From Dehalococcoidia bacterium (GTDB taxonomy: Bacteria > Chloroflexota > Dehalococcoidia > Tepidiformales > Tepidiformaceae): 47,388 nt of DNA. The DNA lies in contig JAJEIT010000080.1 in assembly GCA_022827945.1 (NCBI GenBank), forward strand, positions 1-47,388, given 5' to 3'. The notes below the pieces were generated by a model. The model was not told where the DNA came from. It did no database searches and saw only the letters and a program-made list of their open reading frames with translations. A program made the translations under genes and the position numbers. This document shows, in pieces, positions 34,464 to 43,288 of this stretch (position 1 is the first letter of the stretch; each line of letters opens with the position of its first letter).

Positions 34464-35420
34464 ATGCCTGCGTGGTGGCCGCGGCTCTGGCGCCCCCGGC
34501 GCGACCCCTCCCGGCCCGCGTCCGACGAAGCGGCTGCGGGCGACGCGACCACTGAGCTCCTGCGTCGCGTGCGCGCCATCGAGATCCGCGCCCGCCGCCT
34601 CGTCGACGACCTCTTCCTGGGTGAGTACCACGCCGTCTTTCGCGGCCGTGGCATCGAGTTCGACGAGCTCCGCCCCTACGTCGTCGGCGACGATGTGCGC
34701 TCCATCGACTGGAAGTCGTACGCCCGCACGGGCCAGCCCCTCGTGCGGCGCTACCGTGAGGACCGCGACCTGACCGTGCTCTTCGCCGTCGACGTGAGCG
34801 CTTCGCAGACCGCGGGCGCGGCCGAGCGCTCGAAGGCCAGTCTCGCGGCCGAGCTGTGCGCCGTCTTTGCGCTCGCCGCCATCCGCAACAACGACCGCGC
34901 CGGGCTCCTGCTCTTCGCCAGCGCCCCCGAGCGCTACCTGCGGCCGGCCGGCGGCAGCGTCCATGTGCTGCGCCTCGTGCGCGAGGTGCTCTCGGCCCGG
35001 CCCGAGACGCGGGGCACCGACCTCGGCGCCGCTCTCGAATACCTGACGGGCGTTCAGCGACGTCGCGCCACGCTCTTCATCATCTCCGACTTCCTCACCG
35101 AGGGGTACGCGCGCGCCCTCCGCGCCGCCGCCCGCCGCTTCGACATCATCGCCGTTCGCATCCGCGAGCCCCTCGACGGGCAGCTTCCAGCCGCCGGAGT
35201 CGTGCGGGTCGAGGATGCTGAGGGCGGCCCCGCCTACGAGGTCGACAGCGACGACGAGGCCGTGCGCGAGGCCTACGCTGCCCGCGTCCGCGAGATGGAC
35301 GCCGAGCGCGAACGCCTCTTCGGCGAGCTCGGCATCGACGAGATCGCCATCGTCACGGGTGAGGACTACGTGCGTGCGCTTCTCGCCTTCTTCCGCCGCC
35401 GCGCCCGGGCCGTCGCGTGA
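34464..35420 (+). CDS. DUF58 (von Willebrand A-like) protein
   Basis: The 318-residue product has the DUF58 signature DDVRSIDWKSYARTGQPLVR followed by RYREDR near residues 87-109, then a VWA-like core TVLFAVDVSASQ with a partial MIDAS (DxSxS). No membrane helix is seen. DUF58 proteins are standard partners of MoxR ATPases. The stop overlaps the GTG of the next gene (GTGA). Confidence 0.93.
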   Translation: MPAWWPRLWRPRRDPSRPASDEAAAGDATTELLRRVRAIEIRARRLVDDLFLGEYHAVFRGRGIEFDELRPYVVGDDVRSIDWKSYARTGQPLVRRYREDRDLTVLFAVDVSASQTAGAAERSKASLAAELCAVFALAAIRNNDRAGLLLFASAPERYLRPAGGSVHVLRLVREVLSARPETRGTDLGAALEYLTGVQRRRATLFIISDFLTEGYARALRAAARRFDIIAVRIREPLDGQLPAAGVVRVEDAEGGPAYEVDSDDEAVREAYAARVREMDAERERLFGELGIDEIAIVTGEDYVRALLAFFRRRARAVA

Positions 35421-36313
35421 GACGCCTCGCCTTCCTCTGCGTGCTCGCCGCCGTGCTGGCGGTTCCCGCGCTCGCCGCCGCGCAAGATCCCGAGGCCACC
35501 GTTTCGCGGTCCTTCGCCGCCATCGGCGAGCCGGTCGTCGTCACGATCAAGCTCGACGCCCCCGCCGACGCCGTCGTCGAAGTCGACCCGGCCGCCGGCT
35601 CCTGGGGCGACGTCCGCGTCGTACGGGTTCTCTCGCAATCCGCGACGGTGGTCGAAGCGGGACTGCACCACGAGATCGAGGTGCTGGTGGCGCCCTTCGC
35701 CCCCGGCACGGTCACCTTCCGCCCCGCGGTGGTCGTCACCACCGATGCCGGCTCCCTCCCCGCCACGCTCCCCACCCTCACCGTTGAGGTGCCCTCCACC
35801 CTCTCGCCCGATGAGCCGCTGGCGCTCTCCCCCCTCCCCCCGCCCGTCCCCATCGACGGCGCGCAGTCGGTCTGGCTCTGGCCCGCGATCGCCCTCGGCG
35901 GGTTCGTCGCGGTCGTGATCGCCGCCATTGCCGCCGTGCTCGCCCGCCGCTGGTGGCGACGCCGGCCCGTCGATGCGGAGGAGGTCGCCCCCGAGCCGCC
36001 GCCCGGCGCCGACGAGGTCCTGGCCGACGCCGAAGCGCTGCTCGAAACCGACGCCGCCGGCGCCTATCGCGCTATCTCCAGCGCCGTCCGGCGGGTGCTC
36101 GGGGAGCGCTACGAATTCCCCGCCCGGTCCCTCACGGCCGCCGAGCTGGAAGCACGCATGTCCGGCGCCGGGGTCGATGGCTGGGAAGAACGCATGGCCC
36201 GCGAGCTGCTGCGCGAGTGCGACGCCGTCGTCTATGCCGGCTACCGCCCCGCGGTGGAACGCCGCGTGGCCGACCTCCGGATTGCCCGCGAGATCATCGG
36301 GGGGACCGGCTGA
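35417..36313 (+). CDS. BatD-like membrane protein
   Basis: The 298-residue product starts with a signal peptide (RRLAFLCVLAAVLAVPALAA), followed by a beta-rich extracellular domain (residues 25-150), a single membrane helix near 158-177 (WPAIALGGFVAVVIAAIAAV) and a cytoplasmic helical domain. The layout is that of BatD/DUF4381-like proteins in MoxR-Bat operons. The C-terminal helical domain, with AYRAISSAVRRVLGERYEFP, fits DUF4381. It uses a GTG start and overlaps both neighbours. Confidence 0.75.
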   Translation: MRRLAFLCVLAAVLAVPALAAAQDPEATVSRSFAAIGEPVVVTIKLDAPADAVVEVDPAAGSWGDVRVVRVLSQSATVVEAGLHHEIEVLVAPFAPGTVTFRPAVVVTTDAGSLPATLPTLTVEVPSTLSPDEPLALSPLPPPVPIDGAQSVWLWPAIALGGFVAVVIAAIAAVLARRWWRRRPVDAEEVAPEPPPGADEVLADAEALLETDAAGAYRAISSAVRRVLGERYEFPARSLTAAELEARMSGAGVDGWEERMARELLRECDAVVYAGYRPAVERRVADLRIAREIIGGTG

Positions 36314-37266
36314 TGCACTTCGCCGACCCCTGGCTGCTGCTCCTCGCGCTCGCCGCCGTACCCCTCGCCATCGCACGCTGGCGCCGGACCCCACCCGTCA
36401 TCGCCGTGCCCTTCGCCCTCGGCCTCGGCGACGCCCCCACCGGCTGGCGCGTCCGCGCCCGGCGACTGCTGCCGCTCCTGCGTATCGCCGCCATCGTGCT
36501 GCTCGTGGTCGGCCTCGCCCGTCCCCGGATCGGTGAGGCGGAGACGCTCGTCCCCGCCGAAGGCGTCGACATCGCCCTTGCCGTCGATGTGTCCAGCAGC
36601 ATGGCCACGAATCCGTTCAGCAACAACAACACCCGTCTTGACTCCGTGAAGGAGGTCCTTCGCGGCTTCATCGCCTCCCGCGAGAACGACCGCGTTGGCC
36701 TCGTCGCCTTCCAGCGCGAGGCGCTTCCCCTCGCGCCCCTCACCCTCGACTACGACGCCCTCGACACCATCGTCGCCGACCTCGGCTCCGACCTCCTCCC
36801 CGACGGCACCGGCATCGGCGTGGGCATCGCCGGCGCGCTCTCCATGCTGGAGGAGTCCGGCGCTTCCAGCCGCATCGTGATCCTCCTGACGGACGGGCGT
36901 CACAACGCCGACTCGATCAGCCCCGACGAAGCCGCCGAGATCGCGGCCGCCCTCCGCATCCGCGTGTACACCATCGGCGTCGTCGAAGACCGGGACCGGC
37001 CCTCGGGCTTCTCCCCGACGACCATCGATGCGGACCTGCTCGCATTTATCGCCGACCACACCGGAGGCAGGTACTTCGAGGCGGCGACGCCGGAGGACCT
37101 CGCCGAGGTCTACGACGAGATCGCCTCGCTGGAGACGAGCCGCGTGGGGGACGAGACCTTCGCGCGCCACAGCGAGCTCGGCCTCTGGCTGATCGCCGCG
37201 GGCGCGGTGCTCCTGCTCGGCGAGCTCGGGCTCGGCCGCACCTGGCTGAGGAGGACGCCCGCATGA
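36313..37266 (+). CDS. BatA-like von Willebrand A protein
   Basis: The 317-residue membrane protein has the N-terminal two-helix anchor of BatA (HFADPWLLLLALAAVPLAIA, and LLPLLRIAAIVLLVVGLARP) and a VWA domain with a complete MIDAS start IALAVDVSSSMATNPF (DxSxS). A C-terminal helix follows (LWLIAAGAVLLLGELGLGR). The first ATG overlaps the preceding stop (TGATG); an open frame that runs in from upstream is a shadow. Bat proteins are linked to oxidative stress tolerance. Confidence 0.9.
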   Translation: MHFADPWLLLLALAAVPLAIARWRRTPPVIAVPFALGLGDAPTGWRVRARRLLPLLRIAAIVLLVVGLARPRIGEAETLVPAEGVDIALAVDVSSSMATNPFSNNNTRLDSVKEVLRGFIASRENDRVGLVAFQREALPLAPLTLDYDALDTIVADLGSDLLPDGTGIGVGIAGALSMLEESGASSRIVILLTDGRHNADSISPDEAAEIAAALRIRVYTIGVVEDRDRPSGFSPTTIDADLLAFIADHTGGRYFEAATPEDLAEVYDEIASLETSRVGDETFARHSELGLWLIAAGAVLLLGELGLGRTWLRRTPA

Positions 37267-38999
37267 GCGACCTCAGCTTCGGCCGACCGCTCTGGCTTCT
37301 GCTGGTCCCCGGCGCGCTCGTGCTCCTCCCGCTCGCCTGGGTGGTGGCGAACCGGGCCTTCACCGCCGCGACCGCCCTCACGCGCCAACCGCCGAGACCG
37401 CGCCGCGTCGCCACCATCGTGCTCGCCCTCGCGGTCGTGCTCGCCGCCCTGGCCGCCGCCCAGCCCCGGTGGGGCGAGCGCAGCGCCACCGTCCAGAGCG
37501 GCGGCGCGCAGGTCGTCGCGGTCCTCGATGTCTCCCGCAGCATGGGCGCGACCGATGTCGCACCCTCACGCCTGGCCGCCGCCCGCACCGCCCTCGCCGA
37601 TACCTTCACCCGCCTCCGTGGCGACCGAGTTGCGCTGGTTGTGTTCGCCGGAGACGCCCGCCTGCGCTTCCCATTGACGAGCGACCTGCAGGCGGCCGCC
37701 ACCGTCGTCGAGACCGTCGAGGGAGGAACGTTGCTCCTCGAACGCGGGACGAGCGCCGCCTCCGGCCTCGACCTCGCCCGTGAGCTCTTCGACGAGGAGA
37801 CAAGCGGGGGTCGCCTCGTCCTGCTCGTCTCCGATGGCGAGAGCCTTGGCGGGGACCCCTCCGCCAGCGCCGTGGCGCTGGCTGCCGAGGGCATCGATGT
37901 ACTCGTCGCAGGCGTCGGCACGTCTTCCGGTGGACCTGTTCCCATCCGCAATCCCGTGACGCGTGAAATGGAACCGCTCACGAACGATGATGGCGAGCCC
38001 GTGATCACCCGCCTTGACGAGGCTGGTCTTCGCGCCATCGCCCGGGCGGGCGACGGTCGCTACCTCGGCGCGGATCTCGTGGCCCTCCCCGGAGCGGTAC
38101 GTGCGCACGTCGCCGGACTCGACCAGGCTACCTACGGCGCGACGACCATCTCGCTTCCGATCGAGCGATTTCACTGGTTCGCCGTTGCCGCGTTCGTGCT
38201 TGTGCTGCTGGGAACGGCAGTCGAGTGGCAGGCCTTCGTGCGCTGGCGGAGCGCTTCGGCCCTGGCCGCTGTCGTTGGGCTTGCGCTGGCCCTCTCCGCC
38301 TGCGCGACGGCCGCCTACAACCTCAACGAGCGCGCCCTCGAGGCCGTCGACGACGGCGACCTCGACACCGCCATCGAGCTCCTCTACGAGGCCCAGGCGG
38401 AGGGTCCGCGGGACGGCCGCATCGCCCTGAACCTGGCGGCCGTCCTCGATCAGGCCGGCCGCTACGAAGAGGCGGTCCGCGTTGCTCGTCGCGCCCTCAA
38501 CGACCGAGACGCGGAGATCGCGGCTGCTGCCTACTCCAGCCTCGGCCACCATCTCTTCGCCCTCGGGGAGCTCGAGGAGGCGCTCGAAGCGTTCACCGAG
38601 GGCCTGCTGCTCGCCCCCGAGGACGATGTCCTGCGCCGCGACTTCGAGGTCGTCTGGCGCCTCCTCCACCCCCCTCCGCCGCCCGAGCAGCAGACGGCCG
38701 CCGAGCCTCCCGAGGGCGACTCCGGCGAAGGCGAGGAACCCCCCGAAACCCAGCCTGCCCCCGGTCCCGACGGCGCACAGGCCGGCGGCGGCGAGGGCGG
38801 CGAGCAAGCGCTCTCGCCCGAGGCGCTCGAGGAACAGCTCGCCGCCATCGACGCCGAGGTCGCCCAGCTACGCGAGGAAGCGGGCGAGGTGCTGAGCGCC
38901 CGCGAGGCGCTGGCCATCCTCGAACTGCTGGAGGAACGCAGCCGTCTCTCCGCACAGAATCCCGTCCGCGGAGCCTGGACCGATGCCAGCGACTATTGA
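37263..38999 (+). CDS. BatB-BatC fusion: von Willebrand A domain plus TPR domain
   Basis: The 578-residue protein joins a BatB-type VWA domain with MIDAS VVAVLDVSRSMGATDV (residues 80-95) and two N-terminal helices to a C-terminal TPR region. At the joint lies a hydrophobic stretch ending in LALALSACATAAYN, which looks like a lipoprotein signal with Cys 347 as the lipid cysteine. After it come TPR repeats (NERALEAVDDGDLDTAIELL, YEEAVRVARRALNDRDAEIA, EEALEAFTEGLLLAPEDDVL) and a Pro/Glu/Gly-rich linker. BatB and BatC are usually separate. The ATG overlaps BatA by four bases. Confidence 0.88.
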   Translation: MSDLSFGRPLWLLLVPGALVLLPLAWVVANRAFTAATALTRQPPRPRRVATIVLALAVVLAALAAAQPRWGERSATVQSGGAQVVAVLDVSRSMGATDVAPSRLAAARTALADTFTRLRGDRVALVVFAGDARLRFPLTSDLQAAATVVETVEGGTLLLERGTSAASGLDLARELFDEETSGGRLVLLVSDGESLGGDPSASAVALAAEGIDVLVAGVGTSSGGPVPIRNPVTREMEPLTNDDGEPVITRLDEAGLRAIARAGDGRYLGADLVALPGAVRAHVAGLDQATYGATTISLPIERFHWFAVAAFVLVLLGTAVEWQAFVRWRSASALAAVVGLALALSACATAAYNLNERALEAVDDGDLDTAIELLYEAQAEGPRDGRIALNLAAVLDQAGRYEEAVRVARRALNDRDAEIAAAAYSSLGHHLFALGELEEALEAFTEGLLLAPEDDVLRRDFEVVWRLLHPPPPPEQQTAAEPPEGDSGEGEEPPETQPAPGPDGAQAGGGEGGEQALSPEALEEQLAAIDAEVAQLREEAGEVLSAREALAILELLEERSRLSAQNPVRGAWTDASDY

Positions 39000-39029
39000 T
39001 CGGTCCCGTACGCTGGTGGGGGGTCAGTC

Positions 39030-39938
39030 ATGAGCGACGCCGTCCCGGGCTTCGGCGAGGTCATCGCGCAATTCGCCTTCGATGCGCCCTGGTACGGCCT
39101 GCTCCTTGCCACCGCTGGGTTCTACGGAGTTGCGTGGTTCCGCGTGCGCGCGGAACGCCCCCGCGTCCCTCCCCGTGTCTGGCAGCTGGTCGCCTTCCTG
39201 CTGGGGTTGGCGCTGATCTTCGTCGCCACGCAGTCGCCCCTCGAGCACTACGGCAACCAGCTCCTCTGGACCGACTTCGCCGGGATGCTGCTCCTCACGA
39301 TGATCGCCCCACCCCTCCTCCTCCTTGGCTCGCCCCTCACCCTCGCCTTCCGCGTGAGCGGCCCCCGCGGACGTGCCCGGCTGCGCCGCCTGTACCGCGG
39401 GCGAACCGCCCGCATCGTGGCCATGCCCATCGTCTCGTGGCTCCTGTTCGCCGTCGTCACCTACGCCTGGCAGTTCATGGGCATCACCGAGGATGCCGCG
39501 GAAAACGTCTTCGTGCGCGACGTGCAGCAGCTCTCCCTGCTCGCCGTCTCCCTGCTCTTCTGGTGGCCCGCTCTCTGCGCCGATCCCGTCCCCTGGCGGA
39601 TGAGCCACCCCCTGCGCGTCCTCTACGTCGCCGTCGAGATGACCCACAAGGGGCTGTTCGGCGGCATGTTCCTCAGCCTCAACACGCCCGTGCACGAGAC
39701 GTTCGCGGCCAACACGCCCGCCTGGGGCCCTTCGCCCATGATGGACCAGCGCCTTGCCATCCTCGTCCTCTGGGTCGGAGGAAGCCTGGTGTTCTTGGTT
39801 GCCCTCGCCGCGATCGCCGTGAGCTGGATCCGCTACGAGGCGCGCCAGTCGCGCCGCATCGACCGCCGCCTCGAAGCGCTGCGAGAGGCCCGGCGCGAGC
39901 GCGCCCGCGCGCTCGGGAGTGTCTTCGAACGTTCCTAG
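39030..39938 (+). CDS. CtaG-type cytochrome c oxidase assembly protein
   Basis: The 302-residue membrane protein belongs to the caa3_CtaG family. Seven or so hydrophobic helices are seen, with the motifs ALIFVATQSPLEHYGNQLLW, LLLTMIAPPLLLLGSPLTLA, RIVAMPIVSWLLFAVVTYAW and the conserved VEMTHKGLFGGMFLSL. These proteins help insert the copper centre into heme-copper oxidases. The ATG follows TGGTGGGGGGTC. It lies 30 bases after the Bat operon and may be read from it. Confidence 0.88.
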   Translation: MSDAVPGFGEVIAQFAFDAPWYGLLLATAGFYGVAWFRVRAERPRVPPRVWQLVAFLLGLALIFVATQSPLEHYGNQLLWTDFAGMLLLTMIAPPLLLLGSPLTLAFRVSGPRGRARLRRLYRGRTARIVAMPIVSWLLFAVVTYAWQFMGITEDAAENVFVRDVQQLSLLAVSLLFWWPALCADPVPWRMSHPLRVLYVAVEMTHKGLFGGMFLSLNTPVHETFAANTPAWGPSPMMDQRLAILVLWVGGSLVFLVALAAIAVSWIRYEARQSRRIDRRLEALREARRERARALGSVFERS

Positions 39939-39951
39939 GCCGGCTGCCTCG

Positions 39952-41427
39952 CTAGATGCCGAGCTCGCCCCACAGCTCGCTCGCCTGCTTCTGCAACTCG
40001 CCCCGGAAGTCGGGATGCGCGACGCTGATCAGCTCGGCCGCGCGCTGGCGGTGGTTCTTGTCGAGCAGCCGGGCGACGCCGTACTCGGTCACGATCGTGT
40101 CCGCCAGGTAGCGCGGGATCGTCACGAGCGTCCCTGCTTCGTGCTTCGCCACGATCTTCGAGAGCGAACCCTCGAGCGCGGTCGAGCGCAGCACCGTGAT
40201 GGCGCGTCCGTCCGGGCAGAGCGCCGCGCTGATGTGCGTGTCCGGCTGCCCGCCCGTCCCGTTGATCATCTGGCCGCCGTAGCGGTCCTCGCTCGCGATC
40301 TGCCCCAGCAGGTCGACCGCCACGGCGCTGTTGATCGAGGTCATCTGGCTGTTCTGCGACATCAGCGCGGGGTTCAGCAGGTAGTTCGGGTCGTACACCT
40401 CGAACGCCGGGTTGTCGCGGATGATGCCGAGGTCCACGCCGTCGCACCCGGTCCACGCAACCGCCACGCAGCGGTCCTTGTGAATAGTCTTGCGCGAGTT
40501 GTCGATGTTGCCGCGCGCCCACAGCTGCGCGAGCCCCGGAGAGCCCAGCTCCGTGTGAACCCCCAGGTGGTGAGCGTTGTCGAAGGCGCCCGCCTTGAAC
40601 ATGAGCGCGCTCGGTGTGCCCACGCCCACCTGGATCGTGTCCCCGTCGCGGATCAAGGGCGCCAGGTTGTGCGCGATCGCCTGGGCCTCGTCGTCGACCT
40701 CCGCCAGCCCGAACGCCTGCCGCACGATCTTGGGCGGGAGCATGTGGTACATGCCTTCCGCCAGCGCGATCTGGTCCAGGCTGGCCATCCCGAGCAGCTC
40801 CAGCAGCTCGGCGCGGTTCTCCTCCGGCGCCTGCGTCTCCACCCGCTCCCGCACCGCGTCGACGTTCACGGGCGCGATCACGCCCTCGATCAGCGCGGCG
40901 AACTCGCTCACGTGGACCCAGAGGTCACCGTGGCCGGGCGTGATGTTGGGGTCGATCATCCCGATCGTCTTCGCGCAGCGCTTCGTGTACGACTTCCGCG
41001 TCCACATGTGCACGCCGAACTGCACGTACCCCTGCTCGTTCGGCTCGCTGACCGAGGTGATCTGCACGTCGGGCAGGCGCGCTTCCTCCCGGCCCGCGTC
41101 GTGCGCCTTCATCCCGAGCATGAACGTGTTCGGCAGGTACGTGGCGATCTTCGCGTCGTGCGCGGCTCGCAGCGGCTCCCCGATGAACAGCTCGATCTCG
41201 CGTTCGCCGTTCTGTCCCGGCCCGAAGAGGCGCGGCTCCGTCGGCGCCAGCGCGCGAACGTCCAGGCGGTTCAGCTGCTCCGCGCGATCCGCCAGCGCCG
41301 CGCCGAGCTGTCCGGGCGTCAGCACGCCCATCGTGACGAGGTCGCCCTCGCCGATCAGCGCCATGGCCTCCTCGACGCTGCAGAGCCGTTCCTTGTAGGC
41401 CTCCCGCCAGTCTCCTGAGTGCGTCAT
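39952..41427 (-). CDS. Acetyl-CoA hydrolase/CoA-transferase family enzyme
   Basis: The 491-residue product resembles the acetyl-CoA hydrolase/4-hydroxybutyrate CoA-transferase family (Cat1/Cat2-like). The catalytic glutamate is probably in HHLGVHTELGSPGLAQL near residues 288-304, where the family has a Glu that becomes the CoA thioester. DTIQVGVGTPSALMF is the CoA-binding loop, and GTLVTIPRYLADTIVTEYGV near 440-460 is diagnostic. The ATG is ten bases after the Rieske ferredoxin stop, with AGGAGCGAGG across it. Its place next to a Rieske oxygenase suggests activation of an oxidised acid, which is inference. Confidence 0.9.
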   Translation of the reverse strand: MTHSGDWREAYKERLCSVEEAMALIGEGDLVTMGVLTPGQLGAALADRAEQLNRLDVRALAPTEPRLFGPGQNGEREIELFIGEPLRAAHDAKIATYLPNTFMLGMKAHDAGREEARLPDVQITSVSEPNEQGYVQFGVHMWTRKSYTKRCAKTIGMIDPNITPGHGDLWVHVSEFAALIEGVIAPVNVDAVRERVETQAPEENRAELLELLGMASLDQIALAEGMYHMLPPKIVRQAFGLAEVDDEAQAIAHNLAPLIRDGDTIQVGVGTPSALMFKAGAFDNAHHLGVHTELGSPGLAQLWARGNIDNSRKTIHKDRCVAVAWTGCDGVDLGIIRDNPAFEVYDPNYLLNPALMSQNSQMTSINSAVAVDLLGQIASEDRYGGQMINGTGGQPDTHISAALCPDGRAITVLRSTALEGSLSKIVAKHEAGTLVTIPRYLADTIVTEYGVARLLDKNHRQRAAELISVAHPDFRGELQKQASELWGELGI

Positions 41428-41437
41428 GGCCTCGCTC

Positions 41438-41830
41438 CTAGGTGAAGTTGAAGTTGAACCCCCGCGGATCCTCGTATGAGGGCGGCTCGGGCTTCTTGTA
41501 CTGGACCTCGATCTCGTCCGTGTCCTCGTTGTAGCGCACGGGGAAGGAGGCTACCGGCCGGAACGCCGGCAGCGACTTCGCCGCGCCGTCGCGTACGTCG
41601 AACTTGGCGCCGTGGCGGGGGCAGTCGATCTCGTAGCCGACCAGCCTGCCCTGGCCGAGCGGCCCGTCGTCGTGCGAGCAGCGGTTCTCGATGGCGTAGT
41701 ACCCCTCCACCAGGTGCACGAGCACGATCGAGTCCTCTCCGAACTCGATGATCGCGCTCTCGCCCGGCTTCAGCATGTTTGCCGGCCCCACCGGCGTGAA
41801 GGGGGTCTCGCTGTCGGTCTGCTCGCTCAT
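41438..41830 (-). CDS. Rieske [2Fe-2S] ferredoxin
   Basis: The 130-residue protein has the Rieske motif CxHx16CxxH in NRCSHDDGPLGQGRL and IDCPRHGAKFD. It has no membrane anchor, so it is a soluble ferredoxin like those feeding non-haem oxygenases. The C-terminus (KPEPPSYEDPRGFNFNF) is a short unrecognised extension. The gene follows the oxygenase alpha subunit after 76 bases, the normal partner arrangement. The ATG follows CGAGGAGCACG. Confidence 0.92.
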   Translation of the reverse strand: MSEQTDSETPFTPVGPANMLKPGESAIIEFGEDSIVLVHLVEGYYAIENRCSHDDGPLGQGRLVGYEIDCPRHGAKFDVRDGAAKSLPAFRPVASFPVRYNEDTDEIEVQYKKPEPPSYEDPRGFNFNFT

Positions 41831-41856
41831 CCGCTCGTGCTCCTCGCGTGAGGCAA

Positions 41857-41885
41857 GCGAGCCGCGACCATGGGCCGCGGCTCGC
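41857..41885 (-). promoter_or_regulatory. 10-bp stem-loop between oxygenase and ferredoxin genes
   Basis: GCGAGCCGCG (41857-41866) pairs with CGCGGCTCGC (41876-41885), with a nine-base loop. It lies in the 76-base gap and ends about 25 bases before the ferredoxin ATG on the minus strand. There is no strong T run. It may set a ratio between the two products or mark an mRNA processing site. Confidence 0.45.
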
Positions 41886-41906
41886 CGGTCTGGTCCCGCG
41901 CCGGTC

Positions 41907-43187
41907 CTAGCGGTCCGGCCCGTAGATGTAGTCGTCGATCGTCTTGTGCATGTGGCGGATGCGCCGCTCGCGGTAGTTGATGAGCAGGCCCTTGTAGGCC
42001 CGCGAGTTCATCCCCTTCTGCACGCGCGGCAGGTTGTAGGAGTCCTGGTCGAGGACGAGCCCGATGGAGATCTCGCCGTGCTTGAACGTTGTGTGCGCCG
42101 GTCGTGGCGGCGGGTCCGCCCCGTCCGGAATGCGCGCGTAGTTCTGCAGGTCGAAGTACATCTTGTTGGGGTCCGTCGGGTGCGGACGCTGCCGGAACAC
42201 CATCACCCCCGTGTGGTGGGTGTTCAGCGTGATGCTCGGGAAGATGTAGTAGTGGTAGTCGTCCGTCATCTGGTCGTCGTTGAGCTCTGAGACGTCGATC
42301 CCGCGAGCCTCCGTGCTCTCGCGGGCGGCCTTCTGCATCTTCGTGCGGACCTCTTCCGGCGCCCCATCGAACTCATCGGGATTGATCCCCGCGCGCACCA
42401 GCATGCCCTGCAGCGCGTCCGTGATCTCGTCTTTGTTCGGGTAACGCGGGCTCAGCAGTCCGAACGGCACCAGGTAGCGGTTGTGGCGCTCGTACAGGTC
42501 GATCTGCACGTGGATGTCGTCCAGCGACTCCAACAGCTGCGGGTGGATGCCCTGCACGTGGTAGACCTCGTTGAAGGCATCGACAGAGGCCTTCCAGTTG
42601 GTGTCCCACTCGATCGTCTTGTCCTGGACGATGTACATCTTCTCGAAATGGTACGGGTCGATGTGCTCCGGCAGCACGCCCAGGAACTCCTCGAGCGGCT
42701 CCGCGTCCGGGTTCATGTTGAACCAGACCCAGCCCGCCCAGGTGTCGCAGGGCACCTCCACGAGCGCCGTCTCCTGGGGGACGCCCTGGGTGAAGGTGTC
42801 CTCGTCCGGGACGAATTTCTTCGAGCCGTCGAGGTTGAACTCGAAGAAGTGATAGGCGCACTGGAACGACTCCGCGTGGCCCATGCCCGGGTTGCGGATC
42901 TGGTTCCCGCGGTGCGGGCAGACGTTGTAGAACGCGCGGACCTTGTCCTCCGCCTCGCGCACGATCAGGAACGACTCGGGGCCGAGCTCGGTCGTGAAGT
43001 AGTCACCCACGTTGGGGATGTCCTGCTCCCGTCCGGCAACGTTCCAGACCTTCGTCCACATGCGCTCCCACTCGAGCTTCATGAACTCTTCCGAGGTGTA
43101 GCGCTCCTTGGGGATCAGCTCGGTGCCCAGCAGGGGCTCCGGCGCTTTCTCCTGGGGTGTGCCCTTCACTCGTGCTTCAACAACCAT
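41907..43187 (-). CDS. Rieske non-haem iron oxygenase, alpha subunit
   Basis: The 426-residue enzyme has the N-terminal Rieske site CxHx17CxxH (CPHRGNQI and QCAYHFFEFN, near residues 89-112) and a catalytic domain with the iron ligands in SVDAFNEVYHVQGIHPQL near 200-217, the two His being in YHVQGIH. The residue that links the Rieske and iron centres, usually Asp in DxYH, is Glu here (NEVYH), as reported for carnitine and betaine-type oxygenases. The substrate is unknown: aromatic ring or quaternary amine are both open. The ATG follows AAGGAGTCAAGGC. Ferredoxin follows; a reductase is not seen in the window. Confidence 0.93.
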   Translation of the reverse strand: MVVEARVKGTPQEKAPEPLLGTELIPKERYTSEEFMKLEWERMWTKVWNVAGREQDIPNVGDYFTTELGPESFLIVREAEDKVRAFYNVCPHRGNQIRNPGMGHAESFQCAYHFFEFNLDGSKKFVPDEDTFTQGVPQETALVEVPCDTWAGWVWFNMNPDAEPLEEFLGVLPEHIDPYHFEKMYIVQDKTIEWDTNWKASVDAFNEVYHVQGIHPQLLESLDDIHVQIDLYERHNRYLVPFGLLSPRYPNKDEITDALQGMLVRAGINPDEFDGAPEEVRTKMQKAARESTEARGIDVSELNDDQMTDDYHYYIFPSITLNTHHTGVMVFRQRPHPTDPNKMYFDLQNYARIPDGADPPPRPAHTTFKHGEISIGLVLDQDSYNLPRVQKGMNSRAYKGLLINYRERRIRHMHKTIDDYIYGPDR

Positions 43188-43288
43188 GCCTTGACTCCTT
43201 GGATTCTTCGCCCGTGTGGGTCACGCGGACGCCTGTGGACAGGTACCCCGATGGTACGCGAAACACGTTCGTTCCGCCCCTTCGAGCG

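Noticed and set aside
39919..41418. 499-codon + strand frame opposite the CoA-transferase gene.
   Set aside because: It encodes a Val/His/Arg-rich product without motifs, while the minus strand encodes a clear CoA-transferase.
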